From: Pseudomonadota bacterium
GTDB lineage: Bacteria; Pseudomonadota; Alphaproteobacteria; Acetobacterales; Acetobacteraceae
Reading direction: 5' to 3'
Assembly (NCBI GenBank): GCA_021819535.1
Contig: JAKAQU010000141.1
Span: 1-7,353, forward strand
Length of the DNA: 7,353 bases
Of this stretch, positions 1-6,617 are shown piece by piece. A program made the position numbers and the translations under genes. The notes below the pieces were generated by a model that had not been told where the DNA came from, searched no databases, and saw nothing but the letters and a program-made list of their open reading frames with translations. Each line of letters opens with the position of its first letter. Positions within the stretch are counted from its first letter, which is position 1.

Positions 1-1
1 C

Positions 2-961
2 GACCCGCCACTTCCGCGCCACCCGGCGGCGGAATGGGCAACCCTGCTCGATCAACCGAACGGGCCGCCGCGCCCGGCATCCCCCCCCGCGCCGTGCCCG
101 CCCGCGACACTCCGCCCGCGCCGCCTGACGGTGACCGAGATCGAGACCCTCATCGCCGACCCCTATGCGATCTACGCGCGGCATATCCTTGGCCTTCGCC
201 CGCTCGGCCCGCTCGACCCGCCGCTCGGGCGGGCGGATTTCGGCGTCATCGTCCATCGCGCGCTCAGCCGGTTTTGCGCCCGCATCGATGATTGCCCGGA
301 TGCGCCGGCGATGGCGGCGGCACTCGAAAACGAGATGGAGGGGGCGCTGATCAAAACCGCCATCCGCCCGGCGCTCATCGCCTGGTGGCGGCCGCGTCTC
401 CGCCGCATCGCGCGGTGGGTGGCGGAATGGGAGAAGGAACGCCCCCGCCCCTTGCTCCGTGCCGCCGAGCGCGCCGGGGAATGGGTGCTGCCGATCTCAG
501 GCGGTTTCACACTTGCCGGCCGTGCCGACCGGATCGAACGCGACGCGCAGGGCGGCATCCAGGTGATCGATTTCAAGACCGGACTCGTGCCAAGCGCGCG
601 CGACGTCGCCGAACGCCGGGCGCCGCAGCTTCTCCTCGAAGCGGCAATGGCGGAGAGCGGGGCATTCGGGGCCGAGTTTCAGGGGGAAGCCGTGGCCCTC
701 CTCTATCTTCACCTCACCGGGGGCGTGACGGCGGGAAAGGCGCGGGCATTGTTCGCCGAGGATCACGCGGCGCTGCGCGCGGCCATCGCGGGTGCGGCGA
801 GCGATCTCCGTGCGATGATCGCCCATTTCGCCGATGAGACACACCCCTATCATGCCGGCCGGCCGGCCGATCGGGCGCGGTTTCGCTCGGAATATGCCGC
901 CCTTGCCCGCCAGAGCGAATGGCAGTTGGTTTCGCCCGAGGAGGACGAGGATGACGGATGA
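2..961 (+). CDS. addB: AddB, double-strand break repair subunit (3' part, nuclease domain)
   Basis: This is the C-terminal 319 residues of AddB, the second subunit of the AddAB helicase-nuclease that resects double-strand breaks for RecA loading. The frame is open to the window edge, so the gene begins upstream; the GTG at 131 lies inside the protein and is not its start. A Pro-rich linker (about residues 15-42) leads into a PD-(D/E)XK nuclease domain. Visible nuclease residues are His85 in VIVHRAL, Asp176 in GRADRIE, Asp190 and Lys192 in VIDFKTG, and Gln209 in APQLLLEAA. The AddB iron-sulfur cysteines known from Bacillus are not seen here: the usual Cys-Pro before the domain reads Asp-Pro (DPYAIYAR), and the C-terminus has no cysteine cluster. 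The protein ends in an acidic tail (PEEDEDDG) whose codons contain the addA ribosome-binding site. It overlaps addA by 11 bases. The helicase-like N-terminus lies outside the window. The identification is firm from the motifs and from addA next door. Confidence 0.93.
   Translation, partial: DPPLPRHPAAEWATLLDQPNGPPRPASPPAPCPPATLRPRRLTVTEIETLIADPYAIYARHILGLRPLGPLDPPLGRADFGVIVHRALSRFCARIDDCPDAPAMAAALENEMEGALIKTAIRPALIAWWRPRLRRIARWVAEWEKERPRPLLRAAERAGEWVLPISGGFTLAGRADRIERDAQGGIQVIDFKTGLVPSARDVAERRAPQLLLEAAMAESGAFGAEFQGEAVALLYLHLTGGVTAGKARALFAEDHAALRAAIAGAASDLRAMIAHFADETHPYHAGRPADRARFRSEYAALARQSEWQLVSPEEDEDDG
938..944 (+). promoter_or_regulatory. Ribosome-binding site of addA
   Basis: GAGGAGG lies 6 bases before the ATG at 951, inside the last codons of addB. 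It decides the addA start: the same frame is open back to 834, but helicase homology begins only after 951 and nothing upstream matches it. Confidence 0.8.
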
Positions 962-3900
962 GCCGGCGGCGCGGGCGAGCGCCAATCAGCGCCGCGCCTC
1001 CGACCCGAAAGTCTCGGCTTTCGTCGATGCCTCGGCCGGGGCGGGCAAGACCAAGCTTTTGACCGACCGGATTTTGCGCCTGATGCTGGCCGGAACCGAC
1101 CCCGCCCGCCTCCTCTGCCTCACTTACACCCGTGCCGCCGCCGCCGAGATGGCGCTCAGGCTCAACGCCGTGCTCGCCCGCTGGGTGCGGCTCGACAATG
1201 GCGCGCTTGAGGTGGCACTCGCCGATCTCGGCGTGACCCCGACGCCACGGACGCGGGGAAAAGCGCGGCAGCTTTTCGCGCGTGTCCTCGAACTGCCCGG
1301 CGGGATGCGGATTTCGACCATTCACGCCTTTTGTCAGTCGGTTTTGCGGCGCTTTCCGCTGGAAGCCGGGCTGTCGCCGCATTTCCGCCTGATCGAGGAC
1401 GCCGACATCACCGCCGCGATGCGGGCGGCGCGCGAGGCGGCGCTGGCCGGGATCGCCGGGCGTGCGGCGGATGAGGCCGCCCTCGACCATCTCGCCGCTT
1501 TCGTCGATGAAGACGGGTTTTCGGCGCTGATGGGAAAGATCGGGGCCGATGCCGCGCGCCTTGCCGCTTTCCATCGCCTCGGCCCGGAGGGGCAGCGCGC
1601 GGCACTGAGGCGGGTGCTCGGCCTTGCGGTCGCCGACGAAGCAGAGCTTCTTGCCAGCGCGGTGCGCTTCGACGACGAGGCGCATTTGCGCGCGAGTTTG
1701 GCGGGCATCGTCGCGCGCGGCTCACCTGGCATGGCAAAGCGCGCGCGAGAGATGCTGATTTGGCTCGCACTTTCCGCCACTGACCGGATCGCCCAATGGG
1801 GGACATGGGTCGAGCATACGCTCACCGAGAGCGGCGAGCCGCGCAAACTCATCAACGATAAATTGCGCGACGCCGAACCCGCTCTCGCCGCCCCCATCGC
1901 GGTCATGCAGGCGCATGTGCGAGAGGCCGAGGATCACCGCGCGTCCCTCGCTCTGATCGCGGCGACCGCGTCGCTTGCCCGCCTCGCCGGGCCGATCGCC
2001 GCCCGCTATGACGGATTCAAGGAAGAAGCCGGCTTTCTCGACTATGCCGATCTCATCAGCCGTACCCTCGATCTCCTCGCCTCCGAGCGGGTCGGCTGGG
2101 TGCTCTACAAGCTCGATGGCGGCCTCGATCACCTGCTCATCGACGAGGCGCAGGACACGGCACCCGCGCAATGGCGGATCGCGCACGCGCTGAGCGCGGA
2201 ATTCTTCGCCGGCGACGGCGCGAATGCCGCGCCGCGGACGGTATTCGCGGTCGGCGATGCCAAGCAATCGATCTATTCTTTCCAGGGCGCCGATCCGGCG
2301 GCGCTCGACCCGTCGCGGGAAACCTGGCGGAAATCGGTCGAGGAGAGCGGCGGCATTTGGCACGACGTGCCGCTCGACGTCTCCTTCCGCTCGACGGCGC
2401 CGATCCTGGCGCTGGTCGATGCGGTGTTCGCCGATGACATCGCGGGCCGGGGCGTCGTTGCTCCGGACAAAGCGCTCCGTCATTTCGCAGCCCGCGGAGG
2501 CGATGCCGGGCGGGTGGAATTATGGCCGCTCCTGACACCCGCGGACGAGGCGGATGCTGGCCCCGCCTGGTCCGCGGCACCGCGCCTGGAGGGGGAGAAA
2601 AATGCGCCCGCCCGGCTTGCCGCCGCCCTTGCCGGCTGGATCGCGACCGAGCTTGCCAAGCCCCCTTTCCTCCCCTCGCGCGGGCGCAATCTGCACGCCG
2701 GCGATATTTTGGTCCTGGTGCGCAAGCGTGATGCGTTTTCCGCGGCCCTGGTGCGGGCACTCAAGGCGGCGGGGATCAAAATCGCCGGGCTCGACCGGAT
2801 TTTCCTCACCGAGCAGCCGGCGGTCGCCGATCTTCTGACCCTTTGCGATGTTTTGCTGCTACCGGAGGATGAATTATCGCTCGCCGCACTCCTGGTGAGC
2901 CCGCTCGGCGGTCTCAGCGATGAAAGCTTGATGGCCTTGGCGCTCGGGCGGCGCGCCGGGCTTTGGCCGACGCTGCTCGCGCGCGCCGATGAGCGGGAGG
3001 AGTGGCGACGGGCGGCGGATTTTCTCCGCCTCTTGCGCGCCCGGGTCGATTTCACCACCCCCTATGCCCTGCTCGCCGAGGCTCTGGGGCGGCTCGGCGG
3101 GCGGGCACGGCTTTACGCGCGGCTCGGCCCCGAGGCCGCGGAGCCGGTCGATGAATTGCTCGCGACCGCCCGCGCCTATGCCGCAACCCACCCGCCTTCG
3201 CTGCAAGGCTTCGTCCACTGGCTGCGCGGCGCCGGCGCCGAGGTCAAGCGCGCGCCGGAAGCGGCGGGAGACGCGGTCAGGATAATGACCGTCCATGGCG
3301 CCAAGGGCTTGCAGGCGCCGCTGGTCATTCTCCCCGATACCACCGGCCTGCCGCCGGCAGAGACATCCCCGCTGCTCTGGGCCGCGGACCCGCTCGGCGC
3401 CGGCGAGGTGCCGCTCTGGAGCCCGCGCAAGGAGATGCGCGCCGAAAAATTTTCGGCATTGCTGCGCGCGGAAAAAGCGCGCCGCGAGGAAGAATATAAC
3501 CGGCTGCTCTATGTTGCCCTCACCCGCGCCGAGGATTGGCTGGTGGTTTGCGGCTGGCAGGGGAAAAAGGCGCTTTCCGCTTCGTGCTGGTACCGGATGG
3601 TCGAGCGCGGCATGGCGCGGCTCTCCGGCGTGCGGTCTGAGCCCTGTCCTGAAATCGACCCGAGCGGGGAGATGGCGCGGCTCAGCCTTCGATCACCGCA
3701 AACGGCGCCGATCCTGGCGCCGGTGCAAGCGCAAGCGCTGGGCGCGGCACCGCTTCCCGATTTCGTTGGCCGCGCGCCGGATTGGCGGGCCATTTCCCTG
3801 CCGCCCGAGCCGTCCTTGCCGCAGCCCCTCGCGCCGAGCCGCCCGGAGGGGGTGGAAGATGGGCCGCACCCCGCCGCCGCCTCGCCCTTGCAACGCAACA

Positions 3901-4472
3901 CGCGCGGGATGGCGGCGGGCCTTGCGCGCGGCCGGGCGATGCATGCTTTGCTCCAATATTTGCCGGCCTTGCCGCCTGCAGAACGGGCAGCGGCGGCGCG
4001 GGCATTTCTCGGCCGCCCCGGTCACGGCTGGGATGCGGCGGCCGCCGCGCGCCTTGCCGAGGAAGCATTGGCCATTCTCGACCATCCCGTGCTGGCGCCA
4101 CTCTTTGGCCCCGCCGGCCGCGCCGAGGTGCCGATCACCGCCTGCCTCCAGACGAAGGCCGGCCCGCGCGCACTCGGCGGCCTCATCGACCGGCTCGCCA
4201 TTCTTCCGGCGCAGATCCTCGTCGCCGATTACAAAACCAACCGCGCCGTGCCGGCCGAACCGGCCGCCGCACCCGGCCTCTATCTCCGCCAGATGGCCGC
4301 CTATCGCGAGGTTCTGGCGGCGATTTATCCGGAAAAAGAAATCGTTTGCGCCCTGATCTGGACGGCGGCCGGCCGGGTCGATGTGCTGGCGAAAGACGTG
4401 CTCGACCGCCATGCGCCAGGGCAAGAGAGAGTGCTTGATCGGCCGCCTGCCCCGCCCCATTCTGATATCTGA
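951..4472 (+). CDS. addA: AddA, ATP-dependent helicase/exonuclease subunit
   Basis: This is the complete 1173-residue AddA, a UvrD-like superfamily 1A helicase with a C-terminal nuclease. With AddB it unwinds and degrades DNA from broken ends to leave a 3' tail for RecA. Helicase motifs are in order: Q-motif region ANQRRASDP (11-19), Walker A ASAGAGKT (27-34), motif Ia LTYTRAAAAEM (57-67), ISTIHAFCQS (121-130), Walker B/DEAQD (398-402), VGDAKQSIYSFQGA (434-447), DVSFRS with Arg480, VHGAKGLQ (781-788) and LLYVALTRAE with Arg859 (852-861). A Pro/Ala-rich linker (about 915-985) precedes a PD-(D/E)XK domain with His998, Asp1080 (GGLID), Asp1093 and Lys1095 (DYKTN) and Gln1114 (LRQMAAY). All key residues are present, so both activities should be intact. 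Length fits alphaproteobacterial AddA. The start at 951 has a strong GAGGAGG and overlaps the addB end by 11 bases, which indicates coupled translation and matched subunit production. Confidence 0.97.
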   Translation: MTDEPAARASANQRRASDPKVSAFVDASAGAGKTKLLTDRILRLMLAGTDPARLLCLTYTRAAAAEMALRLNAVLARWVRLDNGALEVALADLGVTPTPRTRGKARQLFARVLELPGGMRISTIHAFCQSVLRRFPLEAGLSPHFRLIEDADITAAMRAAREAALAGIAGRAADEAALDHLAAFVDEDGFSALMGKIGADAARLAAFHRLGPEGQRAALRRVLGLAVADEAELLASAVRFDDEAHLRASLAGIVARGSPGMAKRAREMLIWLALSATDRIAQWGTWVEHTLTESGEPRKLINDKLRDAEPALAAPIAVMQAHVREAEDHRASLALIAATASLARLAGPIAARYDGFKEEAGFLDYADLISRTLDLLASERVGWVLYKLDGGLDHLLIDEAQDTAPAQWRIAHALSAEFFAGDGANAAPRTVFAVGDAKQSIYSFQGADPAALDPSRETWRKSVEESGGIWHDVPLDVSFRSTAPILALVDAVFADDIAGRGVVAPDKALRHFAARGGDAGRVELWPLLTPADEADAGPAWSAAPRLEGEKNAPARLAAALAGWIATELAKPPFLPSRGRNLHAGDILVLVRKRDAFSAALVRALKAAGIKIAGLDRIFLTEQPAVADLLTLCDVLLLPEDELSLAALLVSPLGGLSDESLMALALGRRAGLWPTLLARADEREEWRRAADFLRLLRARVDFTTPYALLAEALGRLGGRARLYARLGPEAAEPVDELLATARAYAATHPPSLQGFVHWLRGAGAEVKRAPEAAGDAVRIMTVHGAKGLQAPLVILPDTTGLPPAETSPLLWAADPLGAGEVPLWSPRKEMRAEKFSALLRAEKARREEEYNRLLYVALTRAEDWLVVCGWQGKKALSASCWYRMVERGMARLSGVRSEPCPEIDPSGEMARLSLRSPQTAPILAPVQAQALGAAPLPDFVGRAPDWRAISLPPEPSLPQPLAPSRPEGVEDGPHPAAASPLQRNTRGMAAGLARGRAMHALLQYLPALPPAERAAAARAFLGRPGHGWDAAAAARLAEEALAILDHPVLAPLFGPAGRAEVPITACLQTKAGPRALGGLIDRLAILPAQILVADYKTNRAVPAEPAAAPGLYLRQMAAYREVLAAIYPEKEIVCALIWTAAGRVDVLAKDVLDRHAPGQERVLDRPPAPPHSDI

Positions 4473-4479
4473 AACCGTT

Positions 4480-4484
4480 AGGAG
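4480..4484 (+). promoter_or_regulatory. Ribosome-binding site of trxA
   Basis: AGGAG lies 7 bases before the ATG at 4492, within the 19-base gap after addA. It fixes the start that gives a normal 108-residue thioredoxin, rather than a 37-residue extension reaching back into addA. Confidence 0.75.
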
Positions 4485-4491
4485 TCTTTCG

Positions 4492-4818
4492 ATGAGTGCC
4501 CATACCAAAGCCGTGACCGACGCGAATTTTGCCACCGAGGTGCTGCAATCGACCAAGCCGGTGCTGGTCGATTTCTGGGCTGAATGGTGCGGCCCGTGCC
4601 GGATGGTGGCCCCGGCCCTCGAAGAGATCGGGCAGGAATATGCCGGCCGCCTCACCGTCGCCAAGGTCAATGTCGATGAAAACCCGATGACGCCGAACCA
4701 ATATTCGGTGCGCGGCATCCCAACCATGATTCTGTTCAAGAACGGCAAGCCGGCGGCGACCCAGGTCGGCGCACTGCCCAAGGCGCGGCTGAAGACTTGG
4801 ATTGATGGGGCGATTTAA
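4492..4818 (+). CDS. trxA: Thioredoxin
   Basis: This is a complete 108-residue cytoplasmic thioredoxin, a disulfide reductase kept reduced by thioredoxin reductase. It serves enzymes such as ribonucleotide reductase and PAPS or methionine sulfoxide reductases. The sequence shows the classic fold: VLVDFWAEWCGPC with the buried Asp28 and active-site Cys33 and Cys36, KVNVDENP at about 59-65, and the cis-proline loop RGIPT (Pro77). It ends with a short helix. There is no signal peptide. Length equals the family norm. It begins 19 bases after the addA stop with its own good ribosome-binding site and no visible promoter in the gap, so co-transcription with addBA is likely. An internal promoter in the end of addA cannot be excluded. 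I recall addA-trxA linkage from other alphaproteobacteria, so this appears to be a conserved order rather than a local rearrangement. Confidence 0.97.
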   Translation: MSAHTKAVTDANFATEVLQSTKPVLVDFWAEWCGPCRMVAPALEEIGQEYAGRLTVAKVNVDENPMTPNQYSVRGIPTMILFKNGKPAATQVGALPKARLKTWIDGAI

Positions 4819-4830
4819 GGTATTGAGAGT

Positions 4831-4872
4831 AAAGATCTTCTTTTTTTGAAGAAAAAGAAGCAAAAAGACTTT
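4831..4872. terminator. AT-rich palindromic element between convergent trxA and gltX; possible bidirectional terminator
   Basis: A 9-base perfect inverted repeat, CTTCTTTTT (4837-4845) and AAAAAGAAG (4852-4860), flanks a 6-base loop. An outer imperfect arm pairs AAAGATCTT (4831-4839, one bulged A) with AAGACTTT (4865-4872), giving an alternative fold. The block is strikingly AT-rich against GC-rich surroundings and gives T-rich tracts on both strands. Its position, just after trxA and after the end of gltX on the other strand, fits termination of both transcripts. The stems are nearly all A-T, so it is not a classic GC-hairpin terminator by itself. Confidence 0.5.
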
Positions 4873-4889
4873 CCGTCCGTTCGGAGCGG
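4873..4889 (-). terminator. Short GC hairpin before a T-rich run, candidate gltX terminator
   Basis: CCGTCC (4873-4878) and GGAGCGG (4883-4889) can pair as a 6-base-pair stem with one bulged G around the tetraloop GTTC. Read on the - strand, the stem is followed at once by AAAGTCTTTTTGCTTCTTTTT, the usual hairpin-plus-T-run arrangement for stopping transcription from gltX. The stem is short and imperfect, so this is a moderate call. Confidence 0.4.
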
Positions 4890-4908
4890 GCAGTGCCTAC
4901 GGCACTGC
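4890..4908 (-). repeat. Hairpin spanning the gltX stop codon
   Basis: GCAGTGCC (4890-4897) and GGCACTGC (4901-4908) form a perfect 8-base-pair inverted repeat with a 3-base loop. It covers the last two gltX codons and the TAG stop (4899-4897). In the gltX mRNA it would be a stable stem-loop at the 3' end, upstream of the weaker terminator-like hairpin. It may protect the 3' end or help termination. No T-run follows it directly. Confidence 0.5.
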
Positions 4909-6246
4909 TTGCCGTGCGGCCGCGAGTAGCCGCGCGAGCGCGCGGGTGCGGCCGATGAGAGGCAGGAGGGCAGCCAGTTCCGGGCCTTCCTCCTCGCCGG
5001 TGAGCGCCAAACGCAGGGGATGGAACAGCGCCCGCCCACGCCGCCCGCTCGCCGCCTTGAGGGCCTCGGTCCAGCGCCGCCACACGCCCTCGTCCCAGGG
5101 CTCGGGCGGCAACAGCTCGGCGGCGAGGGATAAAAAATCGGCCTCCTCCGGCATCGCGGGTGCGGTGATGTCGCCGTTGACCACCACCCACCAATCCTCG
5201 GCCTCGCGCAGGAGGTCGAGATTGCCACGCACCGCGCGCCAGAACGCCTCGGTTGTCCCGGCCGGCAGGCGCGTTGCCACCTCCGCGAAGGAAAGCCCGT
5301 GCAGGACGCGGCGGTTGAGCGCCAGCAACTGGCGAAGATCGAAGCGCGCGGCGGAGGCCGAATAGGCGCCGAGATCGAAACTCGCGGCGAGATCGGCGAG
5401 CGGCAAAGGCTCGGGATCGGCGCTGCTGCCAAGGCGGGCGAGATAGGCGGCAATCGCGACCGGTTCGATCCCGTCGCGGCGCAGGCTGCGGAGCGAGAGG
5501 CTCTGGAGACGCTTGGAAAGCTTGCCGCCGTCGCTGTCGGTGAGCAGCGGCAGATGGGCGAAGCCGATCGCCTCCGGCGCACCCCCGAGTGCGGTGAGGA
5601 GATCGATCTGCACGCCGGTATTGGTGATGTGGTCCTCGCCGCGGATGATATGGGTGATGCCCTCGGCGAGATCGTCGACGACCGAGGTGAAAGTATAGAG
5701 TGGTGTGCCGTCAGCGCGGATCAGAACCGGATCGGAGACCGCAGGAAGCTTCACCTGTCGCGCGCCGAGCACGAGATCATGCCACGCGACGGCGCGATCG
5801 GAGAGGAGAAAGCGCCAATAAGGGCGCTTGCCGCCGGCCGCGGCGGCGTCGAGCTGCGCCTGGGTCAGATGCAGCATGGCGCGGTCATAGACCGGGGCGA
5901 GGCCACGCTTGAGCCGCGCCTCGCGTTTGGCGCGCAATTCCGCCTCGCTCTCGAAGCAGGGATAGAGCCGGCCCGACGCGCGGAGCCGATCGGCGGCGGC
6001 CTCGTAGCGGGCGAGGCGTTCGGACTGGCGGAAGGTTTCATCCCAAGCGAGACCGAGCCAGCGCAGATCCTGCCCGATCGCGTCGGCGAATTCGGGGCGC
6101 GAGCGCTCGCGATCGGTGTCATCGAGGCGGAGCAGGAAGCGCCCGCCATGGCGCCGGGCGAAGAGATAATTGGCGAGCGCGATGCGGGCATTGCCGACAT
6201 GGAGATGCCCGGTCGGGCTCGGCGCGAAGCGGACGCGAAGGCTCAT
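4897..6246 (-). CDS. gltX: Glutamyl-tRNA synthetase
   Basis: This is a complete 449-residue class I aminoacyl-tRNA synthetase that charges glutamate onto tRNA. The N-terminal Rossmann domain carries the HIGH-type motif HLHVG (14-18) in the context FAPSPTGHLHVGNA. DDTD (42-45) and IRGEDHITNT (201-210) are family hallmarks, and the KMSKS-type motif is KLSKR (242-246). The remainder is the helical anticodon-binding region. Of the zinc ligands known in the E. coli enzyme only Cys97 (YPCFE) has a counterpart; the others are absent (for example YDRAML), so this is a zinc-free type. Length is slightly below the common 460-480. Many alphaproteobacteria have two GluRS genes and make Gln-tRNA indirectly through GatCAB; whether this copy charges tRNA-Glu, tRNA-Gln or both cannot be read here. 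The start ATG overlaps the upstream gene's stop as ATGA, with GAGG 7 bases before it. Confidence 0.96.
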   Translation of the reverse strand: MSLRVRFAPSPTGHLHVGNARIALANYLFARRHGGRFLLRLDDTDRERSRPEFADAIGQDLRWLGLAWDETFRQSERLARYEAAADRLRASGRLYPCFESEAELRAKREARLKRGLAPVYDRAMLHLTQAQLDAAAAGGKRPYWRFLLSDRAVAWHDLVLGARQVKLPAVSDPVLIRADGTPLYTFTSVVDDLAEGITHIIRGEDHITNTGVQIDLLTALGGAPEAIGFAHLPLLTDSDGGKLSKRLQSLSLRSLRRDGIEPVAIAAYLARLGSSADPEPLPLADLAASFDLGAYSASAARFDLRQLLALNRRVLHGLSFAEVATRLPAGTTEAFWRAVRGNLDLLREAEDWWVVVNGDITAPAMPEEADFLSLAAELLPPEPWDEGVWRRWTEALKAASGRRGRALFHPLRLALTGEEEGPELAALLPLIGRTRALARLLAAARQAVP

Positions 6247-6617
6247 GTTTCGTCCTCGTCTTCACCGGCCTCAGAGCGCGGGTCGAGCGCGCGCCAGTTC
6301 CGCTCCTCGGCGGAAGCAGCGACCGCGGCGAAGGCTTCGCACTCGCTCTCGCTGCGCCAACCCGCCTCGCCGGCGGTGAGCACTTCGGCATCTTCGCCAT
6401 AAGCGTGCCAGGCGGCGAGCACCGCATCCGCCGCTCCGGCATGGCGGCAGCGCTCGATGCTGTCGCGGACATAGGCGCGCGCGAAGGCATTAGCCAGCAT
6501 CAGGGTCGGGAAGCCGCCGATCTCCTCGACGATGCCATCCTCGGCGCCGCCGGAATGATCGATGATGCGCACCCGCCAGCCGCCGGGGGGGGCGAACAAA
6601 TCTTGAATATCGATCAT
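6243..6617 (-). CDS. Uncharacterised 124-residue acidic-tailed protein
   Basis: I do not recognise this protein. It is real by context: it fills the space between nadE and gltX, its start overlaps the nadE stop as ATGA (6617-6614), and its stop overlaps the gltX start as ATGA (6246-6243). It looks soluble, with no signal peptide or membrane segment. Residues 14-20 (WRVRIID) read as a beta-strand. Residues 30-59 contain EEIGGFPTLM and a helix-like ANAFARAYVRDSIERCR. A second region, 65-80, has VLAAWHAYGEDAEVL, and residues 84-110 contain two further tryptophans and SESECEAFAAVAASAEE. The end is strongly acidic (EAGEDEDET). Cysteines are Cys57 and Cys93, with no metal-binding pattern. There is no clear ribosome-binding site at its start, so translation probably depends on ribosomes finishing nadE. 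An 8-base C run (in its own sense) spans codons 9-12. Function unknown; the coupling suggests coordinated production with its neighbours but not a role. Confidence 0.8.
   Translation of the reverse strand: MIDIQDLFAPPGGWRVRIIDHSGGAEDGIVEEIGGFPTLMLANAFARAYVRDSIERCRHAGAADAVLAAWHAYGEDAEVLTAGEAGWRSESECEAFAAVAASAEERNWRALDPRSEAGEDEDET
6254..6257 (-). promoter_or_regulatory. Ribosome-binding site of gltX
   Basis: On the - strand GAGG lies 7 bases before the gltX ATG at 6246. It sits inside the codons for the acidic tail of the upstream small protein, so gltX can initiate on its own as well as by coupling. Confidence 0.6.

Noticed and set aside
131..133. GTG as an addB start
   Set aside because: The same frame is open to the window edge and the preceding residues read as a plausible AddB linker, so this is an internal Val.
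834..950. Upstream extension of addA to an earlier start in the same frame
   Set aside because: It would lie entirely inside addB, has no ribosome-binding site, and adds 39 residues without helicase homology; the ATG at 951 has GAGGAGG at the right distance.
714..1685. 323-residue open frame on the - strand opposite addB/addA
   Set aside because: It covers the addB-addA junction in antisense and shows only the Arg/Gly/Pro-rich composition expected of a shadow frame.
4381..4491. 37-residue N-terminal extension of thioredoxin
   Set aside because: It overlaps the addA end, looks nothing like a thioredoxin, and the ATG at 4492 has AGGAG and gives the normal family length.
3693..4781. 362-residue open frame on the - strand opposite addA and trxA
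   Set aside because: It lies antisense to two well-identified genes, has Arg/Gly/Pro-rich shadow composition and no domain; such long antisense frames are common in GC-rich coding DNA.
5299..6402. 367-residue open frame on the + strand opposite gltX
   Set aside because: It is antisense to a clear gltX and its downstream neighbour, low in complexity (Glu/Ala/Gly/Arg), with no recognisable motif.
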